From Streptomyces sp. PsTaAH-137 (GTDB taxonomy: Bacteria; Actinomycetota; Actinomycetes; Streptomycetales; Streptomycetaceae), in assembly GCF_003259365.1 (NCBI RefSeq), contig NZ_QLLY01000005.1:508539-572538 (forward strand): a DNA stretch of 64,000 nucleotides. Reading direction: 5' to 3'. Positions 8,384 through 16,989 of the stretch are shown here, piece by piece. Below the pieces are notes generated by a model. It was given only the letters and a program-made list of their open reading frames with translations. It made no database searches and had not been told where the DNA came from. Each line of letters begins with the position of its first letter. Position 1 is the first letter of the stretch. Made by a program: the position numbers and the translations under genes.

Positions 8384-8557
8384 ATGCCACCTGCCGCACC
8401 CCAGCCTGCCCGGTCCGCCGAGGAAGTGAACGAGCAGATCCGGGGACTGTGGCTGCGCGCGGGCGGGCGGCTCACGGCCGAGCAGCGTGCGCAGTACGAG
8501 CTTCTGGTCACGGAGTGGGCCCAGGCCACGCGCACCGAGGTCGTCAAGGCCGCGTGA
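8384..8557 (+). CDS. Small conserved hypothetical protein
   Basis: A 57-residue frame from ATG 8384 to TGA 8557. The body is a predicted helical hairpin: EEVNEQIRGLWLRAGGRL, then TAEQRAQYELLVTEWAQA. Codon use matches neighbouring genes (G/C at most third positions). It is convergent with an SDR, with a 15-base gap. I do not recognise a family; the shape suggests a small DNA- or protein-binding helical protein. Confidence 0.65.
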   Translation: MPPAAPQPARSAEEVNEQIRGLWLRAGGRLTAEQRAQYELLVTEWAQATRTEVVKAA

Positions 8558-8572
8558 CCCGGACCCGTCCGG

Positions 8573-9313
8573 TCAGCGTCCGCCCGCGACGCGCAGCACG
8601 GTACCCGTCGTGTACGCGGCGTCCGCCGAGAGCAGCCAGGCGATCGCCGCGGCGACCTCGTCGGCCGTGCCCGCCCGGCGCAGCGGAAGACCGCCCGCCA
8701 TCCGTTCGGCCCGGTCCGGGTCGCCGCCCCTGGCGTGGATCTCGGTGTCGATGATGCCGGGGGCGACGGCGTTGACGCGGATGCCGGCCGGTCCGAGTTC
8801 CTTCGACAGGCCGACGGTGAGCGTGTCGATCGCACCCTTGGACGCGGCGTAGTGGACGTAGTCGCCGGGGCTGCCCAGGGTCGCCGCGGCGGAGGACAGG
8901 TTCACGACGGCGCCACCGCCCGAGGCGGCCATGTCGCGGGCGGCGCGGCGGCAGCAGAGCAGCACGCCGAGGACGTTGACGTCGACGATCCGGCGCAGGT
9001 CCTCGGTGCGTGCCTCGACGAGCGGGCCGAACGGGCCGGTGACACCGGCGTTGTTCACCAGGCCGGTGAGCGGGCCCAGTTCGGCCTGCGCCTCGTCGAA
9101 CAGCCGCTCCACGTCGGCCTCTTGCGACGTGTCGCCCTGGAGGACGACGGCGCGGGCGCCGGCCGCGCGCACGGTGTCCGCGGTGCGCAGCGCGGCGTCC
9201 TTGTCGCGGACGTAGGACAGGGCGACGTCGTGGCCGTCCCGGGCGAGCCGCAGTGACGTGGCGGCGCCGATGCCTCGGCTGCCGCCGGTGACGAGCGTGA
9301 TGGGGCGGGTCAA
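8573..9313 (-). CDS. SDR family oxidoreductase
   Basis: A 246-residue short-chain dehydrogenase. The TTG start at 9313 has AGGAGG six bases upstream; the longer frame to 9397 adds unrelated residues. Motifs are TGGSRGIG, NNAG, a Ser in NLSSAAAT and YAASK. The C-terminus ends in GTVLRVAGGR, close to FabG-type reductases. The substrate is unknown. It is followed downstream by the convergent small gene and lies next to a mycothiol-dependent-type protein read in the same direction. Confidence 0.88.
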   Translation of the reverse strand: MTRPITLVTGGSRGIGAATSLRLARDGHDVALSYVRDKDAALRTADTVRAAGARAVVLQGDTSQEADVERLFDEAQAELGPLTGLVNNAGVTGPFGPLVEARTEDLRRIVDVNVLGVLLCCRRAARDMAASGGGAVVNLSSAAATLGSPGDYVHYAASKGAIDTLTVGLSKELGPAGIRVNAVAPGIIDTEIHARGGDPDRAERMAGGLPLRRAGTADEVAAAIAWLLSADAAYTTGTVLRVAGGR

Positions 9314-9332
9314 ACGAGCCTCCTGGCGTTGA

Positions 9333-9989
9333 TCAGGTCGCGCGAGGCGCACCGTACCAGCGCCACTTGCCGACCCTTTCGCGGCCCGGCAGATCACCGC
9401 GTCCGGTCGCCCACAGCAGCGTCGGCCAGGGCTCGGTGGCGGTGGGGGCGTCGGGGAAGAGCCGGTGCAGGGAGCGGGCGCACAGCCCGGCGGGCGGCTC
9501 GAAGGGGACGCCGAGGCCGAGCGCCATGTCGTGGGCGTGCAGCAGCGTCTCGACGACGCCCATCGCGGCGAAGCCCTCGGGGTCGGCGGCGCCGAAGACG
9601 TGATGGCCGCGGGCGTCGGCGGGGGTGGCCCGCACCACGGCGACGAGCAGCCCGCCGCACGCCTCGAGCACGCCCAGCAGTCCGGCGGGGCCCGCCTCCG
9701 GCTCCGCGGTGACGGTGTTGGCGGGCCCCTGCGGGCGGCGCCGGGAGAAGCCGAAGCTCACGTACGCGTCGGCGAGCGGCCGGGTCGAGCCGATCTGGGC
9801 CGCGTACGCGAAGAGGTCGTCGGCGAGGTGCTCGCCGGTCTCCCAGCACGTCCACTCCAGCGGTCCGGCCGGGACGTGCCAGTCGGCCCCGGTCGCGGCG
9901 CTCAGCGCGTCGACGGTGATCCGGACGGCGTGCGCGACGTCGTCGGCGGTGACGGGCCCGGGTACGGGGGTGTTCGGCTCCTCTGACAT
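9333..9989 (-). CDS. Maleylpyruvate isomerase/DinB-like four-helix protein
   Basis: A 218-residue protein of the mycothiol-dependent maleylpyruvate isomerase N-terminal (DinB-like) fold. Metal-ligand positions can be seen: a His in ETGEHLADDLFAYA and HAHDMALGLG near the end of the bundle. Family members use mycothiol or act as metal-dependent transferases; the substrate here is unknown. The ATG at 9989 (MSEEPNTP) was chosen because upstream codons are not conserved-looking. It lies 19 bases upstream of the SDR start in the same direction, so co-transcription is likely. Confidence 0.75.
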   Translation of the reverse strand: MSEEPNTPVPGPVTADDVAHAVRITVDALSAATGADWHVPAGPLEWTCWETGEHLADDLFAYAAQIGSTRPLADAYVSFGFSRRRPQGPANTVTAEPEAGPAGLLGVLEACGGLLVAVVRATPADARGHHVFGAADPEGFAAMGVVETLLHAHDMALGLGVPFEPPAGLCARSLHRLFPDAPTATEPWPTLLWATGRGDLPGRERVGKWRWYGAPRAT

Positions 9990-10058
9990 GGGGTGACGGT
10001 AACAGCGACCTGGCGCACGCCTCTTGGCTGTGCGCGCCGGGGGCTCGACACTGACTCG

Positions 10059-10535
10059 ATGACGCAGCGTGTGGAACTCGCGACCGTCCTCGACCGGCTC
10101 GCCGTCGACGAGTTGGTGACCGACTACGCCGTGACCGTGGACGACGGGGACTGGGTCGCGTACCGCGCCCTGTTCGCGCCGGACGGCCGCGCCGACTACC
10201 GGGCGGCGGGCGGTGAGGAGGGCGGCGCCGAGGAGATCGCCCAGTGGCTGACCCGGACCATGGAGCTGTTCCCGATGCGCCAGCACCTGATCGTCAACCG
10301 CCGCGTGCGCTTCGGCCGTCTGGAACGGGACGTCGGCGACACGGCCGTGGTCCAGGCGGACTACATCAACCCCATGCGGTTCACGGGCGCGGACGAGGGC
10401 GGGGCGCCGGACTTCGTGTGCGGCGGCCGGTACGCGTTCGGGCTCGTCCGTACGCCCGTGGGCTGGCGGATGCACCGGGTGACCGTGCACGAGAAGTGGC
10501 GGCGTGCTCCGCAGCGGTCGGCCACCGGCGTGTGA
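10059..10535 (+). CDS. SnoaL-like / nuclear transport factor 2 family protein
   Basis: A 158-residue cone-shaped alpha+beta protein. The opening VELATVLDRLAVDELVTDYAVTVDDGDW and the RALFAPDGRADY motif are typical of the SnoaL-4-like domain, which covers small hydrolases, isomerases and dehydratases. It continues RQHLIVNRRVRF and ends with GWRMHRVTVHEKW. The ATG at 10059 fits the family start. The substrate is unknown. It is divergent from the DinB-like gene. Confidence 0.8.
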   Translation: MTQRVELATVLDRLAVDELVTDYAVTVDDGDWVAYRALFAPDGRADYRAAGGEEGGAEEIAQWLTRTMELFPMRQHLIVNRRVRFGRLERDVGDTAVVQADYINPMRFTGADEGGAPDFVCGGRYAFGLVRTPVGWRMHRVTVHEKWRRAPQRSATGV

Positions 10536-10588
10536 GCCGGGCGGTGCCCACTGTCGTTGATCGCCGCCGACGCGCACACTGAGGGCAC

Positions 10589-12181
10589 GTGACCGGTGAC
10601 GGCGGCAGTCGTACGAGGTGGGAGGCGCGGCGGATGCGGGGACGGTGGCAGCGGCTCGGGACATCGCCCTGGTGGCGCGGGGCCGCGGCGGCCGGGGCGG
10701 GCGCGCTGCCCGCGCCGGCGTTCCCCGCGCCCGCGCTGTGGTGGTTGGCGTACGTGGCCCTCGTCCCCTGGATGCTGCTCGCGCGCTCGGCGCCGACGCC
10801 GCGCCGCGCCGCCCTGGACGGCTGGCTCGGCGGCCTCGGCTTCATGCTGGCGGTGCACCACTGGCTGCTGCCCAGCCTGCATGTCTTCACGGTCGTCCTC
10901 GCGGCGCTGCTCGGCGCGTTGTGGGCGCCGTGGGGGTGGCTGCTGCACCGGCTGCTGCACGACCGGCCGTCGCCGCGGCAGTCCGTGGCCGCGCTGGTCG
11001 CGGTGCCCTCGGCGTGGCTGATGATCGAACTGGTCCGGTCCTGGCAGGGGTTGGGCGGCCCGTGGGGGATGCTCGGCTCCAGTCAGTGGCAGGTCGGCCC
11101 GGCGCTGCGGCTCGCTTCGGTGGGCGGGGTGTGGCTGCTGAGCCTGCTCGTGGTCGTCGTGAACACCGCGGTGACGCTGCTCGTGATCGCGCGCGGCGCC
11201 CGCACCCCGGCGGTGGCCGGACTCGTCGCGACGGTCGCGGTGACCACCGCCGCGTCGGCCTGGGCGCCGCGCCCGCAGACCGACGGCACCGCCCGGGTGG
11301 CCGTCGTGCAGGCCGGGACGATCGTCGGCGCCGAGCGACGCTTCGACCGGGAGGAGGCGCTGACCCGGCGGCTCGCGGGGCGGGACGTCGACCTGGTCGT
11401 CTGGGGCGAGAGCAGCGTCGGCTTCGATCTGGCCGCGCGCCCCGATCTGGCCCGTCGGCTCGCCGCGCTGTCCCGGCTCGTCGACGCGGACCTCCTGGTC
11501 AACGTGGACGCGCGCCGTTCCGGGGGCATCTACAAGAGTTCGGTCCTGATCGGGCGCGACGGTCCGACCGGCCCGCACTACGACAAGATGCGCCTGGTCC
11601 CGTTCGGCGAGTACGTGCCCGCCCGGTCCCTGCTCGGCTGGGCGACCTCGGTGGGCAAGGCGGCCGGCGAGGACCGCAGGCGCGGGACGCACCAGGTCGT
11701 CATGGACGCCGGGGCGCTGCGGTTCGGGCCGCTGGTGTGCTTCGAGTCGGCGTTCCCCGACATGACGCGGAATCTGACCCGGGACGGTGCTCAGGTGCTG
11801 CTCGCGCAGTCGTCGACCTCGACGTTCCAGCACAGCTGGGCGCCCGAGCAGCATGCGTCGCTGGCCGCGTTGCGGGCCGCCGAGAGCGGGCGGCCCATGG
11901 TGCACGCCACCCTGACCGGGGTCTCCGCCGTGTACGGCCCCGATGGTTCACGGGTCGGCCCGTGGCTCGGTACGTCGTCGAGCACGGCCCGGGTGTACGC
12001 GGCGCCGACCGCCCACGGCACGACGCTGTACGTGCGCTTCGGCGACTGGCCGGTGCATGTCGCCGGGGCGGTGTTGCTGGTCCTGGGCGCAACGGAAGCC
12101 GCCCGCCGCCTCCGCCACCGCAGCCTCCCGCCCCACGCACACGCCGGTGGGGGCTTCTCGCGCAGTTCCCCGCGCCCCTGA
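10589..12181 (+). CDS. lnt: Apolipoprotein N-acyltransferase Lnt
   Basis: A polytopic membrane enzyme that N-acylates the diacylglyceryl-cysteine of lipoproteins. It has 530 residues: about six N-terminal helices, then a nitrilase-like domain. The Glu-Lys-Cys triad is visible at Glu274 (VVWGESS), Lys333 (YDKMRLVPFGEYVP) and Cys384 (LVCFES). The start is GTG 10589; ATG 10634 is possible. The last ~13 residues are encoded by a dispersed repeat arm that has run into the 3' end of the gene. Confidence 0.9.
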   Translation: MTGDGGSRTRWEARRMRGRWQRLGTSPWWRGAAAAGAGALPAPAFPAPALWWLAYVALVPWMLLARSAPTPRRAALDGWLGGLGFMLAVHHWLLPSLHVFTVVLAALLGALWAPWGWLLHRLLHDRPSPRQSVAALVAVPSAWLMIELVRSWQGLGGPWGMLGSSQWQVGPALRLASVGGVWLLSLLVVVVNTAVTLLVIARGARTPAVAGLVATVAVTTAASAWAPRPQTDGTARVAVVQAGTIVGAERRFDREEALTRRLAGRDVDLVVWGESSVGFDLAARPDLARRLAALSRLVDADLLVNVDARRSGGIYKSSVLIGRDGPTGPHYDKMRLVPFGEYVPARSLLGWATSVGKAAGEDRRRGTHQVVMDAGALRFGPLVCFESAFPDMTRNLTRDGAQVLLAQSSTSTFQHSWAPEQHASLAALRAAESGRPMVHATLTGVSAVYGPDGSRVGPWLGTSSSTARVYAAPTAHGTTLYVRFGDWPVHVAGAVLLVLGATEAARRLRHRSLPPHAHAGGGFSRSSPRP

Positions 12182-12262
12182 CGCATGCGCTGCGCGCAGC
12201 CTCCCCTGGACGAGCGGAGCTCGTTTCAGGGGCGCGGGGCTGCGCGAGAAGCCCCCACCGGC
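12143..12262. repeat. Paired dispersed repeat, locus 1 (inverted pair)
   Basis: Two near-identical arms of about 36-38 bases (12143-12180 and 12227-12262) face each other around 46 bases. Their shared core is CAGGGGCGCGGGG-CTGCGCGA. A second nested stem (CCCCTGGACGAG against CTCGTTTCAGGGG, about 12203-12232) competes with the outer pairing. The element lies at the junction of convergent lnt and oxidoreductase genes and overlaps the lnt stop. A bidirectional terminator is likely. Related copies occur at 49670 and 53474. Confidence 0.8.
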
Positions 12263-12285
12263 CCGGGGACGACGACGGACCGGTC

Positions 12286-13182
12286 TCAGCCCAGAACGCC
12301 CCGCACAACGCGCTCACACAACTCATGCGTAGCCAGCGCATCCCGCCCGCTGACCACCGTCCCGTCCCGCACGGCGTCCAGGAACGTCAACGCCACCTGC
12401 TCGATCCCCCGCTGCCGAGCCACCGGCACCCAGTCCCCCCGCCGCCGCACGGACGGCTGCCCCTTGTGATCGACCACATCGGCGAGATTCAGGACCTGCC
12501 GCTTGGTGTCCTGCCCGGAGACCTCCAGGATCTCCTCCGTCGACCCGCTGAGCCGGTTCATCACACCGAGCGCGGTGAACCCGTCCCCGGCGAGCTGCAG
12601 CACGACATGGTGCAGCAGACCGTCCTCGACCCGGGCGCGGACGGTGACGTCGTCGATCGTGCCGGGCACCAGGAAGCGCAGGGTGTCCACGACATGGATG
12701 AAGTCGTCGAGGATCATCGAGCGCGGCTCCTCGGGGAGCCCGACCCGGTTCTTCTGCATCAGGATCAGCTCGCGGGGATGCTCCACGCACTGCGCGTACC
12801 CGGGCGCGTAACGCCGGTTGAAGCCGACGGCGAGGCTGACCCCGCGTTCCTCGGCGAGTTCCACCAGGCGTACCGAGTCGGCGAGTTCGTAGGCGAGGGG
12901 CTTGTCGACATAGGTCGGGACCCCGGCTTCGAGCAGCCGCGTCACGATCTCGGGGTGCACGGCCGTCGGCGCGTGCACGAACGCGGCGTCGAGCCCCTGA
13001 GCGAGCAGCGCGTCCAGGTCGGCGTGGCGCTGAGCGGCCGGAACCCGGTACTGCTCGGCGACGCGCGCGAGGGTCGCGGCGGTGCGGGTCTGCAGATGCA
13101 GCTCGATGCCGGGCTGTGCGGCGAGCACGGGCAGATAGGCCTTCTGGGCGATGTCGCCGAGTCCGATGCAGCCGACCTTCAC
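12286..13182 (-). CDS. Gfo/Idh/MocA family oxidoreductase
   Basis: A 298-residue NAD(P)-dependent oxidoreductase. The N-terminal Rossmann motif is VGCIGLGDIAQKAYLP. VDKPLAYELADS carries the family Lys in the EKP-like motif, and FNRRYAPGY follows. The C-terminal domain has the alpha/beta sheet typical of sugar or inositol dehydrogenases. The GTG at 13182 has GAGGAG eight bases upstream. The substrate is unknown; no sugar genes are adjacent. Confidence 0.88.
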   Translation of the reverse strand: MKVGCIGLGDIAQKAYLPVLAAQPGIELHLQTRTAATLARVAEQYRVPAAQRHADLDALLAQGLDAAFVHAPTAVHPEIVTRLLEAGVPTYVDKPLAYELADSVRLVELAEERGVSLAVGFNRRYAPGYAQCVEHPRELILMQKNRVGLPEEPRSMILDDFIHVVDTLRFLVPGTIDDVTVRARVEDGLLHHVVLQLAGDGFTALGVMNRLSGSTEEILEVSGQDTKRQVLNLADVVDHKGQPSVRRRGDWVPVARQRGIEQVALTFLDAVRDGTVVSGRDALATHELCERVVRGVLG

Positions 13183-13345
13183 GTCCCGTACTCCTCTGTG
13201 TGCGTCCCCGTGGTGTGCGTCTGGGCAGCATACGGCGGGGCCGGGGCGCTCCACCCTTTCACCCCGGCCCGCCTCTTCACCCGTGTGGGGCAACCTCGCC
13301 GATTCCGGTTCCGCCACCGCCCCGAGGTCCACCAGAGTGGCGCGG

Positions 13346-13819
13346 GTGCTCAGAACCACCAGCTCAGCCACGCTTCTGCTGACGGCGGCGGCCGCGGCCG
13401 TCACCGCTGTCACCGCCTCGGGATGTGTGAGCGTCAGCGCGCCGCCCGCTCCGGCCGCGCCCACCCCGTCCGCCACGGCTCCCGCGCCGCGCCCGGAGGG
13501 CCACTCCGCCGACCGGCCGCTCGTGCAGGGGCCCGCCCGCGAGGCCCTGCAACGGTCCGAACCGTCCCCGCACCGCTCCCCCGCCGTCCAGCGGCCCGCC
13601 GAGCCACCCCGCGTTCCCGCGCACCACGCGGTACCGGCCGCCCCGCGCAAGGCGCCGGACCCCGTCGCCCCCGCGCGGACCAGGGCGCCCCGGATCGACC
13701 GCCCCGCCGTTCCGGCGCCGCCGCCGAACACCGACGTCTGCGCCCTCGGCCGCCAGTACGGAGGCTGGTCCCCGGACAGCCCTCAGGCGACCATCTGCAA
13801 GGACACGTACGGCAGCTGA
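13346..13819 (+). CDS. Proline-rich putative lipoprotein
   Basis: A 157-residue exported protein. A hydrophobic segment (TLLLTAAAAAVTAVTASGC) ends in a possible but weak lipobox Cys. Then comes a ~100-residue low-complexity Pro/Ala/Arg/Ser region, likely wall-spanning and unstructured. A compact C-terminus follows: CALGRQYGGWSPDSPQATIC. Its two Cys residues probably form a disulfide. The GTG at 13346 fits the signal peptide. The function is unknown; the C-terminal knot looks like a small wall-exposed module. Confidence 0.65.
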   Translation: MLRTTSSATLLLTAAAAAVTAVTASGCVSVSAPPAPAAPTPSATAPAPRPEGHSADRPLVQGPAREALQRSEPSPHRSPAVQRPAEPPRVPAHHAVPAAPRKAPDPVAPARTRAPRIDRPAVPAPPPNTDVCALGRQYGGWSPDSPQATICKDTYGS

Positions 13820-13840
13820 AGCCGTCTCCTCATCGCCCCG

Positions 13841-14398
13841 TCAAGAACCGCTCCGCGGCGGCCCGAGCGGCTCCCCGCCGGGCCGGCCGTGCCCTCCGCC
13901 CTCATCGGCGTCCCCGTCGGGCAGCCCCGCAATCTCCCGCTGGAGCCGCGTCAGCGCGGCCCGGACCCCGACCGCGTGTCCGTCGTCCGCCGCGTCCCCG
14001 AGCGCGGCGGACGCGGCGCGCGCCCGGGTCAGCTGGCCGCGGGCCGCACCGGGGCGGCCCAGCTTCACATAGTCGCCCGCCAGGCTCAGATGCAGCGACG
14101 GGTACAGGGCCCGCAGCGCCAGTGACCGCGGCTCGGCGCAGGAGTCGGCGGCCGTCAACGCCCGCAGGTCCCAGGCCAGTTTGTCGGACGGGTCGGTCTG
14201 GGTGCGGGCCAGGTAGTGCGCGAGCGTGCAGCGGTGCAGCGGGTCGCCGTCCTCGCCCAGGTCCGCCCACAGACCGAGGAGCCGGTCCCTCGCCTCCTCG
14301 CGGTCTCCGGCGTGGTGCAGCATGACCAGCTGCCCGATCCGGGTGGGCAGCGCGTCGTCCGCCGCCTGCTCGCGCTGCTGTGCCAAGGGTGCCTCCAA
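13841..14398 (-). CDS. Helical repeat (TPR-like) hypothetical protein
   Basis: A 185-residue soluble protein of Ala/Leu-rich helical pairs with TPR-like spacing: IGQLVMLHHAGDREEARDRL, then DPLHRCTLAHYLARTQ, then YVKLGRPGAARGQL. The last 30 residues are a Gly/Pro/Asp-rich tail. No enzyme motif is seen. A scaffold or binding role is likely. It converges with the lipoprotein gene and lies upstream of no obvious operon partner. Confidence 0.6.
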   Translation of the reverse strand: MEAPLAQQREQAADDALPTRIGQLVMLHHAGDREEARDRLLGLWADLGEDGDPLHRCTLAHYLARTQTDPSDKLAWDLRALTAADSCAEPRSLALRALYPSLHLSLAGDYVKLGRPGAARGQLTRARAASAALGDAADDGHAVGVRAALTRLQREIAGLPDGDADEGGGHGRPGGEPLGPPRSGS

Positions 14399-14476
14399 GC
14401 TCGGAAACCGGCTCGCCCACCGGTCACGGCTTCCGACGCTAGCCGCCGCCGACGGCGATCCAGGGCAGGCGCGGCC

Positions 14477-15160
14477 TCAGCCGAGGTCCGGGATGCGCCA
14501 GTCGATCGGCTCGTGGCCCTGGGCCGCCACCGCCTCGTTGATCTGCGTGAAGGGCTGCGAGCCGAAGAACTTCTTCGCGGACAGCGGCGAGGGGTGCGCG
14601 CCCTTCACGACGATGTGCCGGTCGGTGTCGATGAGCGGGAGCTTCTTCTGCGCGTAGTTCCCCCACAGCACGAAGACCGCCGGGTCGGGCCGGTCGGCGA
14701 CGGAGCGGATCACGGCGTCCGTGAACTTCTCCCAGCCCTTGCCCTTGTGCGAATTGGCCTCTCCGGCCCGCACCGTGAGCACCGCGTTCAGCAGCAGGAC
14801 GCCCTGCTGGGCCCACGGCATCAGGTAGCCGTTGTCCGGAATGGGGGTGCCCAGCTCGGCCTGCATCTCCTTGTAGATGTTGCGCAGCGAGGGCGGGGTC
14901 TTCACCCCGGGGCGCACCGAGAAGCACAGGCCGTGCCCCTGGCCCTCGCCGTGGTAGGGGTCCTGGCCGAGGACGAGGACCTTGACCCGGTCGTACGGTG
15001 TGGCGTCGAGCGCGGCGAAGACCTGCTCGCGCGGCGGGTAGACGGGACCCTGGGCGCGCTCCTCCTCGACGAACTCGGTGAGCTCCTTGAAGTAGGGCTT
15101 CTGGAGTTCCTCGCCGAGGACGCCGCGCCAGGACTCGGGCAGCATCGCGGTGTCGGTCAC
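14477..15160 (-). CDS. ung: Uracil-DNA glycosylase
   Basis: The 227-residue family 1 UDG removes uracil from DNA at the start of base-excision repair. The water-activating motif GQDPYH carries Asp67. A second motif HPSPLS carries the catalytic His. LLLNAVLTVRAGEANSHKGKGWE is the conserved uracil-recognition region. The length is normal for the family. Streptomyces often carry more than one copy; this one stands alone. Confidence 0.97.
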   Translation of the reverse strand: MTDTAMLPESWRGVLGEELQKPYFKELTEFVEEERAQGPVYPPREQVFAALDATPYDRVKVLVLGQDPYHGEGQGHGLCFSVRPGVKTPPSLRNIYKEMQAELGTPIPDNGYLMPWAQQGVLLLNAVLTVRAGEANSHKGKGWEKFTDAVIRSVADRPDPAVFVLWGNYAQKKLPLIDTDRHIVVKGAHPSPLSAKKFFGSQPFTQINEAVAAQGHEPIDWRIPDLG

Positions 15161-15277
15161 GTCAACAACCTCCGGGGTACGAGCACTTGCACAGCCGCGC
15201 GCGCCGTCATGACACGCACGGCCGCATCGACACCCAAGAACCTACCGGCGGCCACTGACAATCCGGACCGGCCCCCG

Positions 15278-16855
15278 CTACCAGCTGGTCTTGCGCTCCA
15301 GCTCCCACATCAACATGATCGTCGACGGGTCGAGGGCCCGCTCGCCGCCGGCGATCTCCTCGCTCGCGGCGATGTACTGCTTGCCCTGCCACAGCGGCAG
15401 CAGCCGGACGTCCTCGGCCATGATCTGCTGGGCCCGTGCGAACTGGCGCACCACCGCGCCGCGGTCGCTCTCCCGGCGCGACTGCGGCAGCAGCTCGTCG
15501 GTGATCTCCCGCGAGACGTACGGCGTACCCACCGCGTTCTCCTCGCCCACGAAGGGGGCGATGAAGTTGTCCGCGTCGGGGAAGTCGGGGAACCAGCCGC
15601 GCCCGAAGACCGGGTACTCGCCCTTGCGGTATCCGGCCTCGAAGGTGTTCCAGGGCCGGCTCTCCAGCTTGACCTCGAACAGCTTGGACGCCTCCAGCTG
15701 CCGCTTCAGCTCCTCGAACTCGGGCTTGGTCGCGGACCCGTACCGGTCGGTGGTGTACCAGAGGGTGAGCGGTACGGGTTCGTGGATGCCGGCCTTGGAG
15801 AGGATCTGCGCGGCCTTGGCCGCGCTCGGCTCGCCGTAGTCGTTGAAGAAGTCGGTGGTGTGCCCGACGAGGCCCGCCGGGACCATGGAGTAGAGCGGGC
15901 TGACGGTGTCCTGGTACACGGTGTGGGCGATGGCGCCCCGGTCGACGACCTGCGCGACGGCCTGGCGCACCGCCTTCTTGGCCACCCACGGGTCCTGGGG
16001 ATTGAAGACCAGGTAGCTGGTCTCCATGCCCGCGCCCTCGACGAGCTGGAGGTCCTTGTCGTTCTTCTTGTCCTGGAGCTTCACCGCGTCGGAGGCGGCG
16101 AGACCGCGGAAGGTGACGTCGATCTTCTTCGACCGCAGGGCGGCGACCATGTCGGACGAGGACGTGAAGTAGCGGATCGTCACGGCGGCGTTCTTGCGGT
16201 CCGCGAAGCCCTTGTACGCGTCGTTCTTGACCAGCTCGGCCTTGTCGCCGGGGCTGTAGGACTTCAGCGTGTACGGGCCCGAGCCGGACACCTCGCGGTC
16301 CGTGCGGACGGACTTGGCCGGGTAGTCGTCGGGGTCGACGATCGACATGGCCGGGGTGGCGAGCACGTACGGGAACGTGGCGTCGGCCTTCTTCAGATGA
16401 AACGTCACATCACGATCGCCCTGCGTCGTGACGCGGTCGAGGCTGCCGAGCAGCCCCTCGGGGCCGCCCTTGACCCCGATCGTCCGGATCCGGTCGATGG
16501 AGTACTTCACGGCGGCGGCGTCGAGGGTGTCCCCGTCGGAGAACGTCATGTCCTCCCGCAGCCGGCAGTGGTACAGGCGGTTGCCGGTGCCCTTGAAGGA
16601 GCACTCGGCCGCGTCCGCCTCGGGCTGGGCGGCGCCGGAGGGGAAGGCGACGAGCGTCTGGTACACGTTCCGGAACAGCTCCCACGAGCCGTCCCAGGAC
16701 GCGGCGGGATCCAGCGTGCTGGGCGCGCTGGTGGTGCCCACCACGATCGGTTTCTCGTCCTCGGAGTCGCTCGCGTTCACCACCCCGCACCCGGCCAGCA
16801 GGGGTATGAACGTAGTCGCCGCCAACACGCGGGGGGCAAGCAACCGTCTGAACAC
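15278..16855 (-). CDS. Family 5 ABC substrate-binding lipoprotein
   Basis: A 525-residue extracellular solute-binding protein. The signal peptide (FRRLLAPRVLAATTFIPLLAGC) ends in a lipobox. Family 5 landmarks follow: TLDPAASWDGSWELFRNVYQ, DMTFSDGDTLDAAAVKYS, GSGPYTLKSY and the C-terminal LLPLWQGKQYIAA. These proteins bind peptides, nickel chelates or similar ligands. No permease or ATPase is adjacent, so it is an orphan that must use another transporter. Of two close GTGs, 16855 has better spacing from GAGGAG than 16861. Confidence 0.9.
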   Translation of the reverse strand: MFRRLLAPRVLAATTFIPLLAGCGVVNASDSEDEKPIVVGTTSAPSTLDPAASWDGSWELFRNVYQTLVAFPSGAAQPEADAAECSFKGTGNRLYHCRLREDMTFSDGDTLDAAAVKYSIDRIRTIGVKGGPEGLLGSLDRVTTQGDRDVTFHLKKADATFPYVLATPAMSIVDPDDYPAKSVRTDREVSGSGPYTLKSYSPGDKAELVKNDAYKGFADRKNAAVTIRYFTSSSDMVAALRSKKIDVTFRGLAASDAVKLQDKKNDKDLQLVEGAGMETSYLVFNPQDPWVAKKAVRQAVAQVVDRGAIAHTVYQDTVSPLYSMVPAGLVGHTTDFFNDYGEPSAAKAAQILSKAGIHEPVPLTLWYTTDRYGSATKPEFEELKRQLEASKLFEVKLESRPWNTFEAGYRKGEYPVFGRGWFPDFPDADNFIAPFVGEENAVGTPYVSREITDELLPQSRRESDRGAVVRQFARAQQIMAEDVRLLPLWQGKQYIAASEEIAGGERALDPSTIMLMWELERKTSW

Positions 16856-16906
16856 GCGCACGCTCCTCGTTCGGCCATGCCATGGGGATCGGCAGACCAT
16901 ATCGCA

Positions 16907-16944
16907 GTGCCCCACCGGATCAACTACCTGATCCGGCGGGGCAC
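16907..16944 (-). terminator. Strong hairpin upstream of solute-binding gene
   Basis: A 16-bp stem with one mismatch (arms 16907-16922 and 16929-16944, loop ACTACC) sits 46 bases past the SDR stop and 51 bases before the lipoprotein start, read on the minus strand. It should end the fabG-SDR transcript. Confidence 0.7.
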
Positions 16945-16989
16945 TTGAGCTGCGAGAGGTTTGTCTGTTGACGCCCAGAATCTGACGCG

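Noticed and set aside
10618..14325. Open frame of 1235 codons on the plus strand
   Set aside because: Alternative frame of lnt, continuing antisense to the oxidoreductase; Arg/Gly/Ala-rich with no motifs.
14216..16948. Open frame of 910 codons on the plus strand
   Set aside because: Antisense to ung and a solute-binding lipoprotein; the translation is low-complexity Arg/Gly/Val/Ala with no domain.
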